The notes under the pieces were generated by a model. That model did no database searches. It was given only the letters and a program-made list of their open reading frames with translations, and had not been told where the DNA came from. Position numbers and translations under genes: made by a program. Below are positions 39,885 to 48,250 of a DNA stretch of 64,000 nt, one piece after another. The first letter of the stretch is position 1; each line of letters starts with the position of its first letter. Origin of the DNA: Oscillospiraceae bacterium (lineage in GTDB: Bacteria; Bacillota; Clostridia; Oscillospirales; Oscillospiraceae); the NCBI GenBank assembly GCA_015068305.1, contig SVKV01000001.1, positions 1-64,000 on the forward strand. Direction: 5' to 3'.

Positions 39885-39913
39885 ATTAAACCATGCAATT
39901 GTCCGTTTGTCAA
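39885..39913 (-). promoter_or_regulatory. Sigma-A-type promoter TTGACA-N17-TTTAAT for T-box/trpX operon
   Basis: Minus strand read directly. Confidence 0.8.
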
Positions 39914-39979
39914 GAACTATTTTCCTTGCCACGCGGAATGGGTTGCCATCAAAGCCGGAATGTGATAAAATGAGGAAAA

Positions 39980-40195
39980 TAAATTGGAGTTTGTCGCGCA
40001 GTCTACCCTAATATGTCATTGCGAACCAGTGCGCACACTGGTGTGGCAATCCGTTCTCTAAAATGTTGCGTTTTCAATGGTAGTTACGGATTTATTATAA
40101 CGTTTGGAGATGCGGATTGCCACGTCGGGGCATGGCCCCTCCTCGCAATGACATGATTGGTAGTGCGTTGCAACAGAACGCCAAACTGTAATTTG
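39980..40195. repeat. Intergenic repeat class B with shared terminal motifs
   Basis: Left taaattggagtttgtcg 39980-39996; right cgccaaactgtaatttg 40179-40195. Confidence 0.85.
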
Positions 40196-40212
40196 AAGAA
40201 AGGATGTTTTCC

Positions 40213-40674
40213 ATGGATCACGGAATAAAAGCTGCGGAGCTTTTTTTGAGCGGCTATAACTGCGCCCAGGCGGTGGCGGTGGCCTTCTGCGATGTGACGG
40301 GAATGGATGAAAAAACCGCCGCCCGGACGGTCTCCGCCTTTGGCGGCGGCATGGGGCGGCTCCGGGAGGTCTGCGGCGCGGTCAGCGGCATGTTCTTCGT
40401 GCTGTCGGTGCTTTACGGCTACGATACCCCCGGTGATGACGTGAGCAAAAAAGAGCTTTACACCCAGGTCCAGGCCCTGGCAGCGGGCTTCCGGGAAAGC
40501 TGCGGCAGCATCGTCTGCCGGGAGATCCTGAAAAATCCCCCCACGGACCCCACCCCCAGTCCCCGGACTGCGGAATACTACAAATCCCGGCCCTGCGCCC
40601 GGATGGTGAAAACCGCGGCGGATCTGATGGATGAATTTATAAAGAATCACCCCCTGGAGGAGCCCCATGGATGA
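40213..40674 (+). CDS. C_GCAxxG_C_C-family putative redox protein
   Basis: LFLSGYNCAQAVAVAFCDVTGMDEKTAARTVSAFGGGMGRLREVCGAVSGMFFVLS...CGSIVCREIL. Confidence 0.9.
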   Translation: MDHGIKAAELFLSGYNCAQAVAVAFCDVTGMDEKTAARTVSAFGGGMGRLREVCGAVSGMFFVLSVLYGYDTPGDDVSKKELYTQVQALAAGFRESCGSIVCREILKNPPTDPTPSPRTAEYYKSRPCARMVKTAADLMDEFIKNHPLEEPHG

Positions 40675-41170
40675 TCTGATCTACAACCAGCGGAAAATCC
40701 CCAAAAATCAGTGGCGCTACGGATTCCGCTCCAGCGCGGCCACCGGCTGCGGCTGGATCGCCACCTATAATTCCCTGCGGCTGCTGAACTACCGGGCAGA
40801 GCCCAAAGATCTGATCCGCTACTATGAGCGGCAGCTGCCGCTGATCCACGGCAATGCGGGCACTTCCGTTTGGGGCCCGGCCCTCTTCTTCCTGCACCAT
40901 GGCTTCCGGGTGCAGGTCAGCGCCAGGCGGAAGAAATTCGATGAAATGGCGAAAAATGCCGATGTGTGCATCCTCTTCTACCGCTGGCGGCGGAAGTTCC
41001 GATTCGGTGCCCATTTTGTGACGGTCCGCTATGCTGACGGCAGGTTTACAGGCTACAATACCTACCGCAATTCCGAGGGCCCGGATTCCTACGGCCACAG
41101 CCTGGAGGCGTTCCTCAAAGAGAAAAAGTATTTTGGCCCGGTGCTGATTGCCATCAAAGACAAACGGTAA
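40667..41170 (+). CDS. Hypothetical protein, possible papain-like/C39-like fold
   Basis: SSAATGCGWIATYNSLRLL (Cys), RFGAHFVTVRYADGRFTGYNTY (His, Asn); overlaps preceding gene by 8 bp. Confidence 0.6.
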   Translation: MDDLIYNQRKIPKNQWRYGFRSSAATGCGWIATYNSLRLLNYRAEPKDLIRYYERQLPLIHGNAGTSVWGPALFFLHHGFRVQVSARRKKFDEMAKNADVCILFYRWRRKFRFGAHFVTVRYADGRFTGYNTYRNSEGPDSYGHSLEAFLKEKKYFGPVLIAIKDKR

Positions 41171-41203
41171 AAAAAGACCTGCTTGAAAGCAGGTCTTTTC
41201 CTT
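41171..41203 (+). terminator. Rho-independent terminator
   Basis: aaaaagacctgcttgaaagcaggtcttttcctttt. Confidence 0.9.
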
Positions 41204-41206
41204 TTG

Positions 41207-41368
41207 TTATTTGCCGCAGCTTCCGCTGCAGCCGCTGCAGCCGCCGGAGCAGTTTCCGCTGTAGGGACAGCCGACGCAGGTCTTGCCGGCCTTTTTCTCC
41301 TTGCGGATGTAGAGTCCGGCCAGGCCCAGGATCAGGGCGACCACGGCGATAATGACGAAATCAATCAT
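41207..41368 (-). CDS. FeoB-associated Cys-rich membrane protein (53 aa)
   Basis: MIDFVIIAVVALILGLAGLYIRKEKKAGKTCVGCPYSGNCSGGCSGCSGSCGK; directly downstream of feoB; absent from ORF track because short. Confidence 0.88.
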   Translation of the reverse strand: MIDFVIIAVVALILGLAGLYIRKEKKAGKTCVGCPYSGNCSGGCSGCSGSCGK

Positions 41369-41371
41369 AGC

Positions 41372-43372
41372 TTAGTTCTTTCTGCCGCTGAGGGCCAGTT
41401 CTTTATCGGTTTTATGGATCAGTACAGCCAGGATGCCGGCAAAGAGCACCACGAAGGCGATGCCGGGCAGGAAGCCGGCGCCGAAGGAGCCGGTGGTGAT
41501 GAGGGTGCCGATCTGATAGACCAGAATACCCACGGTGAAGCCCACGCCGAACTGCAGTCCGATGCCTGCCCAGAGCCACTTGCGGCTCTTCATTTCGGCG
41601 TTCATGGCACCGATGGCAGCGAAGCAGGGGGGCGTGAAGAGGTTGAACATCAGGTATGCCAGAGCAGCCACCTTGGTAATGGCGAAAACGGAGGCAACTT
41701 CCGCACCGGCACCTTCCATCAGAGCCAGTTCATCCACATCGATGAGGTTCTCCAGACCCACGAAGCAGACGGCCAGGGTGCCCACCACATTCTCCTTGGC
41801 GATGAAGCCGGTGACGGCGGCTGCTGCCAGCTGCCAGCTGAGGACACCCACAATGGGCACCAGCAGATAAGCAAAGGGTCCGGCGATGGTTGCCAGGATG
41901 GAGGCATCGGCAGACTCGGCCACGGTGAAGCTCCAGGTAAAGGTCTGCATGATCTGCACGGCGGTGTTGCACAGCAGGATGATGGTACCGGCCTTGACGA
42001 TGTAGGCCCAGCCCCGGCTGCACATGGAGCCGAAGGCCCGCTTCAAAGAGGGCAGCTTGTACTCCGGCAGCTCCATGATGAAGAAGGACTTCTTCTTCGC
42101 GCCGGTGATCTTGTTGACCAGCAGAGCACCGATGAAGATCAGGAAAATGCCTGCAAAGTACATCAGCGTACCCACCCAGGAGGCATCCTCAAAGAAGGCA
42201 CCGGCAAAGAGGGCGATGACGGGGAGCTTGGCACCGCAGGGCATGAAGGGTGCCAGCATGACGGTGGCACGGCGCTCCCGCTCATTACGGATAGTCCGGG
42301 CAGCCATGACGCCGGGGACTGCGCAGCCGGTGGTGATGACGAAGGGAATGACGGACTTGCCGGAGAGGCCCACCTTCTTGAAGATGGGATCCAGCACCAC
42401 GGAAACCCGGGCCATATAGCCGCAGTCTTCCAGCAGGGCGATGAGGAAATACATCACCATCACCAGGGGCAAAAATCCGATGACCGCAATGACGCCGCCG
42501 ATGATGCCGTCGATCAGCAGGGCCTGGAGGATATCGGAGGCACCGGCATTGGCAATTGCCTCGCCTACCATGGCCTGGAAGCCCTCCAGCCAGGCGACCA
42601 ATGTGTCTGCCAGCCAGGGACCCAGGGTGGACTGGGAAATGTCAAAGACCAGGAACATGACCAGGGCGAAAATCGGGATGCCCAGCCATTTGTTGGTGAG
42701 GATATCGTCGATCCGGTCCTGGAAATTCCGTTTGTTGGTTTTGATCTTCCGGGTCTCCACTTCCCGGACGATCCGGTTGACGAACTCAAAGCGCTTCCGG
42801 TCGGCGGCCACCACCGCCTCCTTGCTGCTCAGGTCCACATTGCCCTGGTTATAGGGCGCGGTCTGGCCCTTGCCCACCAGCGCCACCGCGGCGGAAACCA
42901 CCTTGCTCAGGTCATCGTGATCGGAGTCGGTGGAAACGGTCTCAATAACCGGGCAGCCCAGCTTTTCGGAAAGGGCATCGGTGTCGATGACGGTTTTCTT
43001 CTTCTCGTTGATGTCGGCCTTGTTCAGAGCCACCACCACGGGAATGCCCAGCTCCAGCAGCTGGGTGGTGAAGAACAGGCTGCGGCTCAGGTTTGTGGCG
43101 TCCACGATGTTGATGATCACATCGGGATTCTCGTTTTTGACATAGGAGCTGGTGATGCTCTCTTCGGAAGTGAAGGGAGACATGGAGTATGCACCGGGCA
43201 GGTCCACGGCAGTCAGGTTATCCAGCTGTCCGCAGAACATCTTCCGGACGGGGTGCTCCTTTTTCTCAACGGTAACACCGGCCCAGTTGCCAACCTTCTC
43301 GTTGGCACCGGTGAGGGCGTTGTACATGGTGGTCTTGCCGCTGTTGGGATTGCCGGTCAAAGCAATGCGCAT
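41372..43372 (-). CDS. feoB: Ferrous iron transporter FeoB
   Basis: MRIALTGNPNSGKTTMYNALTGANEKVGNWAGVTVEKKE; VDLPGAYSMSPFTSEE. Confidence 0.97.
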   Translation of the reverse strand: MRIALTGNPNSGKTTMYNALTGANEKVGNWAGVTVEKKEHPVRKMFCGQLDNLTAVDLPGAYSMSPFTSEESITSSYVKNENPDVIINIVDATNLSRSLFFTTQLLELGIPVVVALNKADINEKKKTVIDTDALSEKLGCPVIETVSTDSDHDDLSKVVSAAVALVGKGQTAPYNQGNVDLSSKEAVVAADRKRFEFVNRIVREVETRKIKTNKRNFQDRIDDILTNKWLGIPIFALVMFLVFDISQSTLGPWLADTLVAWLEGFQAMVGEAIANAGASDILQALLIDGIIGGVIAVIGFLPLVMVMYFLIALLEDCGYMARVSVVLDPIFKKVGLSGKSVIPFVITTGCAVPGVMAARTIRNERERRATVMLAPFMPCGAKLPVIALFAGAFFEDASWVGTLMYFAGIFLIFIGALLVNKITGAKKKSFFIMELPEYKLPSLKRAFGSMCSRGWAYIVKAGTIILLCNTAVQIMQTFTWSFTVAESADASILATIAGPFAYLLVPIVGVLSWQLAAAAVTGFIAKENVVGTLAVCFVGLENLIDVDELALMEGAGAEVASVFAITKVAALAYLMFNLFTPPCFAAIGAMNAEMKSRKWLWAGIGLQFGVGFTVGILVYQIGTLITTGSFGAGFLPGIAFVVLFAGILAVLIHKTDKELALSGRKN

Positions 43373-43440
43373 GGGAAAATTCCTCCTGTAAGATGGATTA
43401 ATTCTGGTTATTTCACGGCGATGCCGAAAAATACAAGGTA

Positions 43441-43456
43441 GTTAGACGCGGCTAAC
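43441..43456. promoter_or_regulatory. Candidate DtxR-family operator 1: GTTAG-acgcgg-CTAAC
   Basis: Palindrome between feoA and feoB. Confidence 0.65.
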
Positions 43457-43503
43457 TAAATGCCAAAGGCAACCGGCGTCCTGCCGGTCCGGCAAGCCGC
43501 CGA

Positions 43504-43725
43504 TCAGATTTTGATGGCTGCAGCCAGCTGATTGTCGATGGAGTAGCGGCCATCCTTGATGGACACCACGCAGGTGCCCTTCTTCCGGGAAATGACGGTG
43601 ATGGGTTCGCCGCTGTAGCAGCCCAGGGAGAACAGGAATGCGTCCAGCTCCTCGTCATCCGTTTCGATCCGCTGAATGATGTATTCTTTTCCTTCTGTTG
43701 CAGACAGTAAGTTCATAAAAATCAC
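43504..43725 (-). CDS. feoA: FeoA-domain protein
   Basis: MNLLSATEGKEYIIQRIETDDEELDAFLFSLGCYSGEPITVISRKKGTCVVSIKDGRYSIDNQLAAAIKI. Confidence 0.9.
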   Translation of the reverse strand: MIFMNLLSATEGKEYIIQRIETDDEELDAFLFSLGCYSGEPITVISRKKGTCVVSIKDGRYSIDNQLAAAIKI

Positions 43726-43750
43726 CCGATGGAGCCTTCGGCGCCGGGGA

Positions 43751-43766
43751 ATTAGTCGAGGCTAAC
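43751..43766. promoter_or_regulatory. Candidate DtxR-family operator 2: ATTAG-tcgagg-CTAAC
   Basis: Same half-sites as operator 1, upstream of feoA. Confidence 0.7.
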
Positions 43767-43784
43767 CGAAGACATGAAATAGGG

Positions 43785-43800
43785 ATTAGCAACCGCTAAC
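43785..43800. promoter_or_regulatory. Candidate DtxR-family operator 3: ATTAG-caaccg-CTAAC
   Basis: Same half-sites; just downstream of feoA -10 (TTGACA-N17-TATCAT, minus strand 43838-43810). Confidence 0.75.
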
Positions 43801-43939
43801 CACATACCTATGATAACGCCGCTGCCAGCATTTGTCAATACCTTTTCCGGTGATTTTTGGGTCTTTTTCCCGGGGTACTTGCAAAAAATATGGGAATATG
43901 GTATAGTAAGTCCAAACATCGGAAAGGGAGGGACGCCCC

Positions 43940-44311
43940 ATGGGACTGCATGAATCCGCAGAAATGTATCTTGAAACCATCTATCAGCTGCTGCAGGAGC
44001 GGGGCAGTGTCCGCAGTGTGGATGTGGCGGAGTCCATGGGCTATTCCAAGCCCAGTGTCAGCCGGGCCGTTGGTCTGCTGAAGCAGGGGGGCTACCTGCT
44101 GATGGACAAGGACGGATCTCTCACTTTGACGGAAGCGGGTCTGATCACCGCACAAAAGGTCTATGAGCGGCACACCATTCTGACCGGACTTCTGATCCGG
44201 CTGGGTGTCAGCCCGGAAACCGCCGCAGAGGATGCCTGCAAAATGGAGCACGTCATCAGCGACGAGACCTTTGATGCTATGAAAAAGCATATGCGCCAGT
44301 ACACTGAATAA
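43940..44311 (+). CDS. DtxR/MntR-family metal-dependent regulator
   Basis: MGLHESAEMYLETIYQLLQERGSVRSVDVAESMGYSKPSVSRAVGLLKQGGYL; divergent from feoA. Confidence 0.92.
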   Translation: MGLHESAEMYLETIYQLLQERGSVRSVDVAESMGYSKPSVSRAVGLLKQGGYLLMDKDGSLTLTEAGLITAQKVYERHTILTGLLIRLGVSPETAAEDACKMEHVISDETFDAMKKHMRQYTE

Positions 44312-44317
44312 ATACAC

Positions 44318-44350
44318 AACGGGTGGAGCTTTTGCTCCACCCGTTTTCTT
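44318..44350. terminator. Terminator between convergent regulator and trxB
   Basis: acgggtggagcttttgctccacccgttttctt. Confidence 0.85.
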
Positions 44351-45257
44351 ATTGCTCTAAGTACCGGCAGGCGGCCATGGCTGCGATGGCGCCGTCGGCA
44401 GAGGCTGTAACCACCTGGCGGATCCGCTTGCTGCGGCAGTCACCGGCCACGAAAATGCCGGCAGTTTGCGTGGCACAGCTTTCATCTGTGTCGAAATAGC
44501 CCCAGTCGTTGAGGGTTTCCAGAGCGGCGAAGGGCTCGTTTTCCGGCATCAGACCCACAGCCAGGAAGGCACCGTCCACCCGGATTTCGGAATCCGCACC
44601 GGTTTCGTCGTTGTGGAGCTTCAGCCCCGTCAGCTTGCCGTTTTCGGTTTCGTATTCGGAAACCACCGTGGAGAAGAGGACCTTCACATTGTCCTTTTCC
44701 GCCAGAGCATCGGCAAGTCTCTGCTCGCCGGTGAAGAAGGCCAGATTCTGGACAATGGTAACGCTGCGGCACACATCCGCCAGCAGCAGGGCCTCCTGGA
44801 GGGCGGAGTTGCCGCCGCCGATCATGGCAACATCCTGGCCTGCATAGAAGGCACCGTCGCAGACGGCGCAGAAGCTGATGCCGCTGCCGATCAGTTCTTC
44901 CTCATGGGCAAGACCCAGGGTCCGGTGCTTGACACCCAGAGCCAGGATCACGGTTTTTCCTTCAAAGGTGCTGCCCTCTTCGGTGTAGACTTTCATAATG
45001 GGGCCGGGCTCCACGGAAATCACATTTTCCAGCTCCACATCGGCACCCAGGTTCATCACCTGCTCTGTCAGCTTATCGGCAAATTCGGCGCCGCTGATCT
45101 GGATGGTGCCGGGGATGTTTTCCACCTTGGGGGAGTAGGCGATCTGGCCGCCGAAGCCGTTCTTTTCGATGACCAGCACGGACTTTCCGGCCCGGAGGCC
45201 GTAAATGGCAGCGGTCAGGCCGGCGGGTCCACCGCCGACGATGATAATGTCGTGCAT
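44349..45257 (-). CDS. trxB: Thioredoxin-disulfide reductase
   Basis: MHDIIIVGGGPAGLTAAIYGLRAGKSVLVIEKNGFGGQI; CAVCDGAFY; track start is over-extended into a repeat. Confidence 0.93.
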   Translation of the reverse strand: MHDIIIVGGGPAGLTAAIYGLRAGKSVLVIEKNGFGGQIAYSPKVENIPGTIQISGAEFADKLTEQVMNLGADVELENVISVEPGPIMKVYTEEGSTFEGKTVILALGVKHRTLGLAHEEELIGSGISFCAVCDGAFYAGQDVAMIGGGNSALQEALLLADVCRSVTIVQNLAFFTGEQRLADALAEKDNVKVLFSTVVSEYETENGKLTGLKLHNDETGADSEIRVDGAFLAVGLMPENEPFAALETLNDWGYFDTDESCATQTAGIFVAGDCRSKRIRQVVTASADGAIAAMAACRYLEQ

Positions 45258-45282
45258 AAGAATCCTTCTTTCAAAAGTAAGG

Positions 45283-45659
45283 TAAATTGAAATTAATCGA
45301 TCAGATAAATTGATTCGCACCTTTCTTGTTTCGGCAAGAAAGGTGCCCAAAGAAGCCGAGTAAAGGGGCGCTACGGACAAATGCGCCCCCTTTACAATCC
45401 CCCGCCGCATCGCCATCCAGCATTCAAAAATGTTCCGATTTTTGAACGCTTGCATTCTGCAAATCTGAAGATTTGCTCCGCAGAGCCCGCTGAAAATCGG
45501 GACATTTTCAGTGGGCGGTGGTCAAAAGCGGCGGGAGTGGGGTCCGGGGCGAGGATGCGATTTGCCCGTAATGCCTCGCCCCGGACGACTTCTTTGGTTA
45601 CTTTCTTGTTCGGACACAAGAAAGTAACATCTGTCGTCTGACAGATAAACTGTAATTTA
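45283..45659. repeat. Intergenic repeat class D, inverse orientation to 22568-22975
   Basis: Left taaattgaaattaatcg 45283-45299, right agataaactgtaattta 45643-45659; CACCTTTCTTG/TTACTTTCTTG hairpins. Confidence 0.85.
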
Positions 45660-45669
45660 AAATACAAAT

Positions 45670-45697
45670 AAGAAGCCGGGCTTGCGCCCGGCTCTAT
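45670..45697 (-). terminator. Terminator after nrdD
   Basis: agccgggcttgcgcccggct hairpin. Confidence 0.65.
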
Positions 45698-45702
45698 AAA
45701 AT

Positions 45703-48093
45703 TTACAGGGTTGCCAGGAACTTCTTGATTTCAGGAACGCCGTAGTACTTGGTGGCGTTTTCGCCATCGGTGACAACCAGGGTGGGAGCACCCTTGATAT
45801 CAAACTTGCGGCACAGCTCCACATTTTCCTCAGCGATCAGCTTTTCGTAGCTGATGCCTGCCTTGCCCAGCAGATTCTCGGCAATGCGGCAGTTGGGGCA
45901 GGTGACCCGGGTGAACAGGATCAGTTTGCCTTCCGTCACAGCGGGAGCTGCAAGCTCCTCCTTCACAGCCTTGATGGCCTCGGTGACAGGAAGCTCTTCC
46001 TTCTTGACGGTGCCCTTCAGCACGGAAGTGCCGATGTTGTAGACCTTCCGGTCCTTGAACTCCTGGCTCTTGCCGTCGTTCCAGTTCTGCACGGGGCGGT
46101 AGTAGCCGGTGATGCGGCTGTAAACCTCGGTCTTCTTACCGCAGATGGGGCAGGTGTACTGCTCACCGGTGATGTAGCCGTGGTCAGCGCAGACGGAGTA
46201 GGTGGGGCTCATGGTGTAGTAGGGCAGCTTGTGGTTCTCAGCGATCTTCCGGACCAGAGCAGCGGCAGACTGCCAGTCGGGCAGCTTCTCGCCCAGGAAG
46301 GCGTGGAAGACGGTGCCGGAGGTGTAGCGGGTCTGGAGCTCGTCCTGGATTTCCAGAGCGGAGAAGATGTCCTCGGTGTAGCCCACGGGCAGGTGGGAGG
46401 AGTTGGTGTAGTAGGGAGTGCCGTTCTCGTTGGCGGTGATGATGTCGGGATACTGTTCCTTGTCGTGCTTGGCGAAGCGGTAGGTGGTGGACTCGGCGGG
46501 AGTAGCCTCCAGGTTATACAGGTCGCCGTACATCTCCTGGTAGTCGGACAGGCGCTCGCGCATGTGGTCCAGCACTTCCTTGGCAAATTCCTGAACCCGC
46601 TTGTCGGTCAGATCGGCCCGGAGCCACTTGGCGTTCAGACCCACCTCGTTCATGCCGATGAGGCCGATGGTGGAGAAGTGGTTGGCGAAGGTGCCGAGAT
46701 ACCGCTTGGTGTAGGGATACAGGCCGTTTTCCAGCAGCTGGGTGATGACGGTACGCTTGGTCTTAAGGCTGCGGGCAGCGATGTCCATCAGCTTGTCCAG
46801 CCGGGCATAGAAGTCTGCCTCATCCTTGGCAAGGTATGCGATCCTGGGCAGGTTGATGGTGACAACACCGATGGAGCCGGTGGATTCGCCGGAGCCGAAG
46901 AAACCGCCGGACTTCTTGCGCAGCTCCCGCAGGTCCAGTCTCAGACGGCAGCACATGGAGCGGACATCGGAGGGTTCCATATCGGAATTGATGTAGTTGG
47001 AGAAATAGGGGGTGCCGTACTTGGCGGTCATTTCGAACAGCAGCTTGTTGTTCTCGGTCTCGCTCCAGTCGAAGTCCCGGGTGATGGAGTAGGTGGGGAT
47101 GGGATACTGGAAGCCGCGGCCATTGGCGTCGCCTTCGATCATGATCTCGATGAAGGCCTTGTTGACCATGTCCATTTCCTTCTTGCAGTCGCCGTAGGTG
47201 AAGTCCATTTCCTTACCGCCGACAATGGCAGGCTGATCCTTCAGGTCGGGGGGGCAGACCCAGTCCAGGGTGATGTTGGAGAAGGGTGCCTGCGTACCCC
47301 AGCGGCTGGGAGTGTTGACGCCGTAGATGAAGGACTGGATGCACTGCTTGACTTCCTTCTGGCTCAGATTGTCGATCTTGACGAAGGGAGCCAGGTAGGT
47401 ATCGAAGGAGGAGAATGCCTGTGCGCCGGCCCATTCGTTCTGCATGATGCCCAGGAAGTTGACCATCTGGTTGCACAGGGTGGAGAGGTGGCCTGCGGGA
47501 GAAGAGGTGATCTTGCCGGGAACACCGCCCAGACCTTCCTGGATCAGCTGCTTCAGGCTCCAGCCTGCGCAGTAGCCGGTGAGCATGGAAAGGTCGTGCA
47601 GATGCAGCGCAGCGGACCGGTGGGCTGCGGCGATCTCATTGTCATAGATCTCAGTCAGCCAGTAGTTGGCGGTGATGGCGCCGGAGTTAGAGAGGATCAG
47701 ACCGCCCACGGAGTAGGTGACGGTGGAGTTTTCCTTCACGCGCCAGTCGTTGATCTGCAGGTAGTTATCCACCAGATCCTTGTAGTTGAGCAGAGCGGAG
47801 TTGACATTGCGGACCTTCTCCCGCTGCTTACGGTACAGGATGTAGGCCTTGGCCACATCGCCGTAACCGGCATCGGAGAGAACCTTTTCCACGCTGTCCT
47901 GGATGTCTTCCACAGCAATCTGGTCGTCCTTGATCTTGGCCTCAAAATCGGAGGTGACCTGCAGAGCCAGCAGATTGATGACGCTGGGATGGTAGTTCTT
48001 TTCCAGAGCCTCGAAAGCCTTGATCATGGCAGCGGAGATTTTGGAAATTTCAAACTCGACGGTGGTGCCGTCGCGCTTCAGCACACGATACAT
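45703..48093 (-). CDS. nrdD: Anaerobic ribonucleoside-triphosphate reductase with C-terminal glutaredoxin-like domain
   Basis: ATP-cone MYRVLKRDGTTVEFEISKISAAM; RITGYYRPVQNWNDGKSQEF; C-term KLILFTRVTCPNCRIAENLLGKAGISYEKL...GAPTLVVTDGE. Confidence 0.95.
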   Translation of the reverse strand: MYRVLKRDGTTVEFEISKISAAMIKAFEALEKNYHPSVINLLALQVTSDFEAKIKDDQIAVEDIQDSVEKVLSDAGYGDVAKAYILYRKQREKVRNVNSALLNYKDLVDNYLQINDWRVKENSTVTYSVGGLILSNSGAITANYWLTEIYDNEIAAAHRSAALHLHDLSMLTGYCAGWSLKQLIQEGLGGVPGKITSSPAGHLSTLCNQMVNFLGIMQNEWAGAQAFSSFDTYLAPFVKIDNLSQKEVKQCIQSFIYGVNTPSRWGTQAPFSNITLDWVCPPDLKDQPAIVGGKEMDFTYGDCKKEMDMVNKAFIEIMIEGDANGRGFQYPIPTYSITRDFDWSETENNKLLFEMTAKYGTPYFSNYINSDMEPSDVRSMCCRLRLDLRELRKKSGGFFGSGESTGSIGVVTINLPRIAYLAKDEADFYARLDKLMDIAARSLKTKRTVITQLLENGLYPYTKRYLGTFANHFSTIGLIGMNEVGLNAKWLRADLTDKRVQEFAKEVLDHMRERLSDYQEMYGDLYNLEATPAESTTYRFAKHDKEQYPDIITANENGTPYYTNSSHLPVGYTEDIFSALEIQDELQTRYTSGTVFHAFLGEKLPDWQSAAALVRKIAENHKLPYYTMSPTYSVCADHGYITGEQYTCPICGKKTEVYSRITGYYRPVQNWNDGKSQEFKDRKVYNIGTSVLKGTVKKEELPVTEAIKAVKEELAAPAVTEGKLILFTRVTCPNCRIAENLLGKAGISYEKLIAEENVELCRKFDIKGAPTLVVTDGENATKYYGVPEIKKFLATL

Positions 48094-48195
48094 ATCTTTT
48101 TCCCCTTTCGTTTTGTCAAAAGAAATACAGGCGACTGCCGCGCCTGGTGAATTGCGTGACATCGCCTGTATTATATCGGATAAATATGGTATTGT

Positions 48196-48211
48196 CAACA
48201 ATATATTGTGT
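48196..48211. promoter_or_regulatory. NrdR-like box 1 (caacaatatattgtgt)
   Basis: Matches the ACACAATATATTGT-type NrdR box; upstream of nrdD. Confidence 0.8.
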
Positions 48212-48228
48212 TTCTTTTTTGATTCTGA

Positions 48229-48244
48229 ACACAATATATAGTAT
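48229..48244. promoter_or_regulatory. NrdR-like box 2 (acacaatatatagtat)
   Basis: 33 bp start-to-start from box 1, about three helical turns. Confidence 0.82.
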
Positions 48245-48250
48245 GTTATG

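Noticed and set aside
41183-43441. 752-aa plus-strand ORF opposite feoB
   Set aside because: Antisense shadow; feoB motifs and operon context support the minus strand
46180-48150. 656-aa plus-strand ORF opposite nrdD
   Set aside because: Antisense shadow of nrdD
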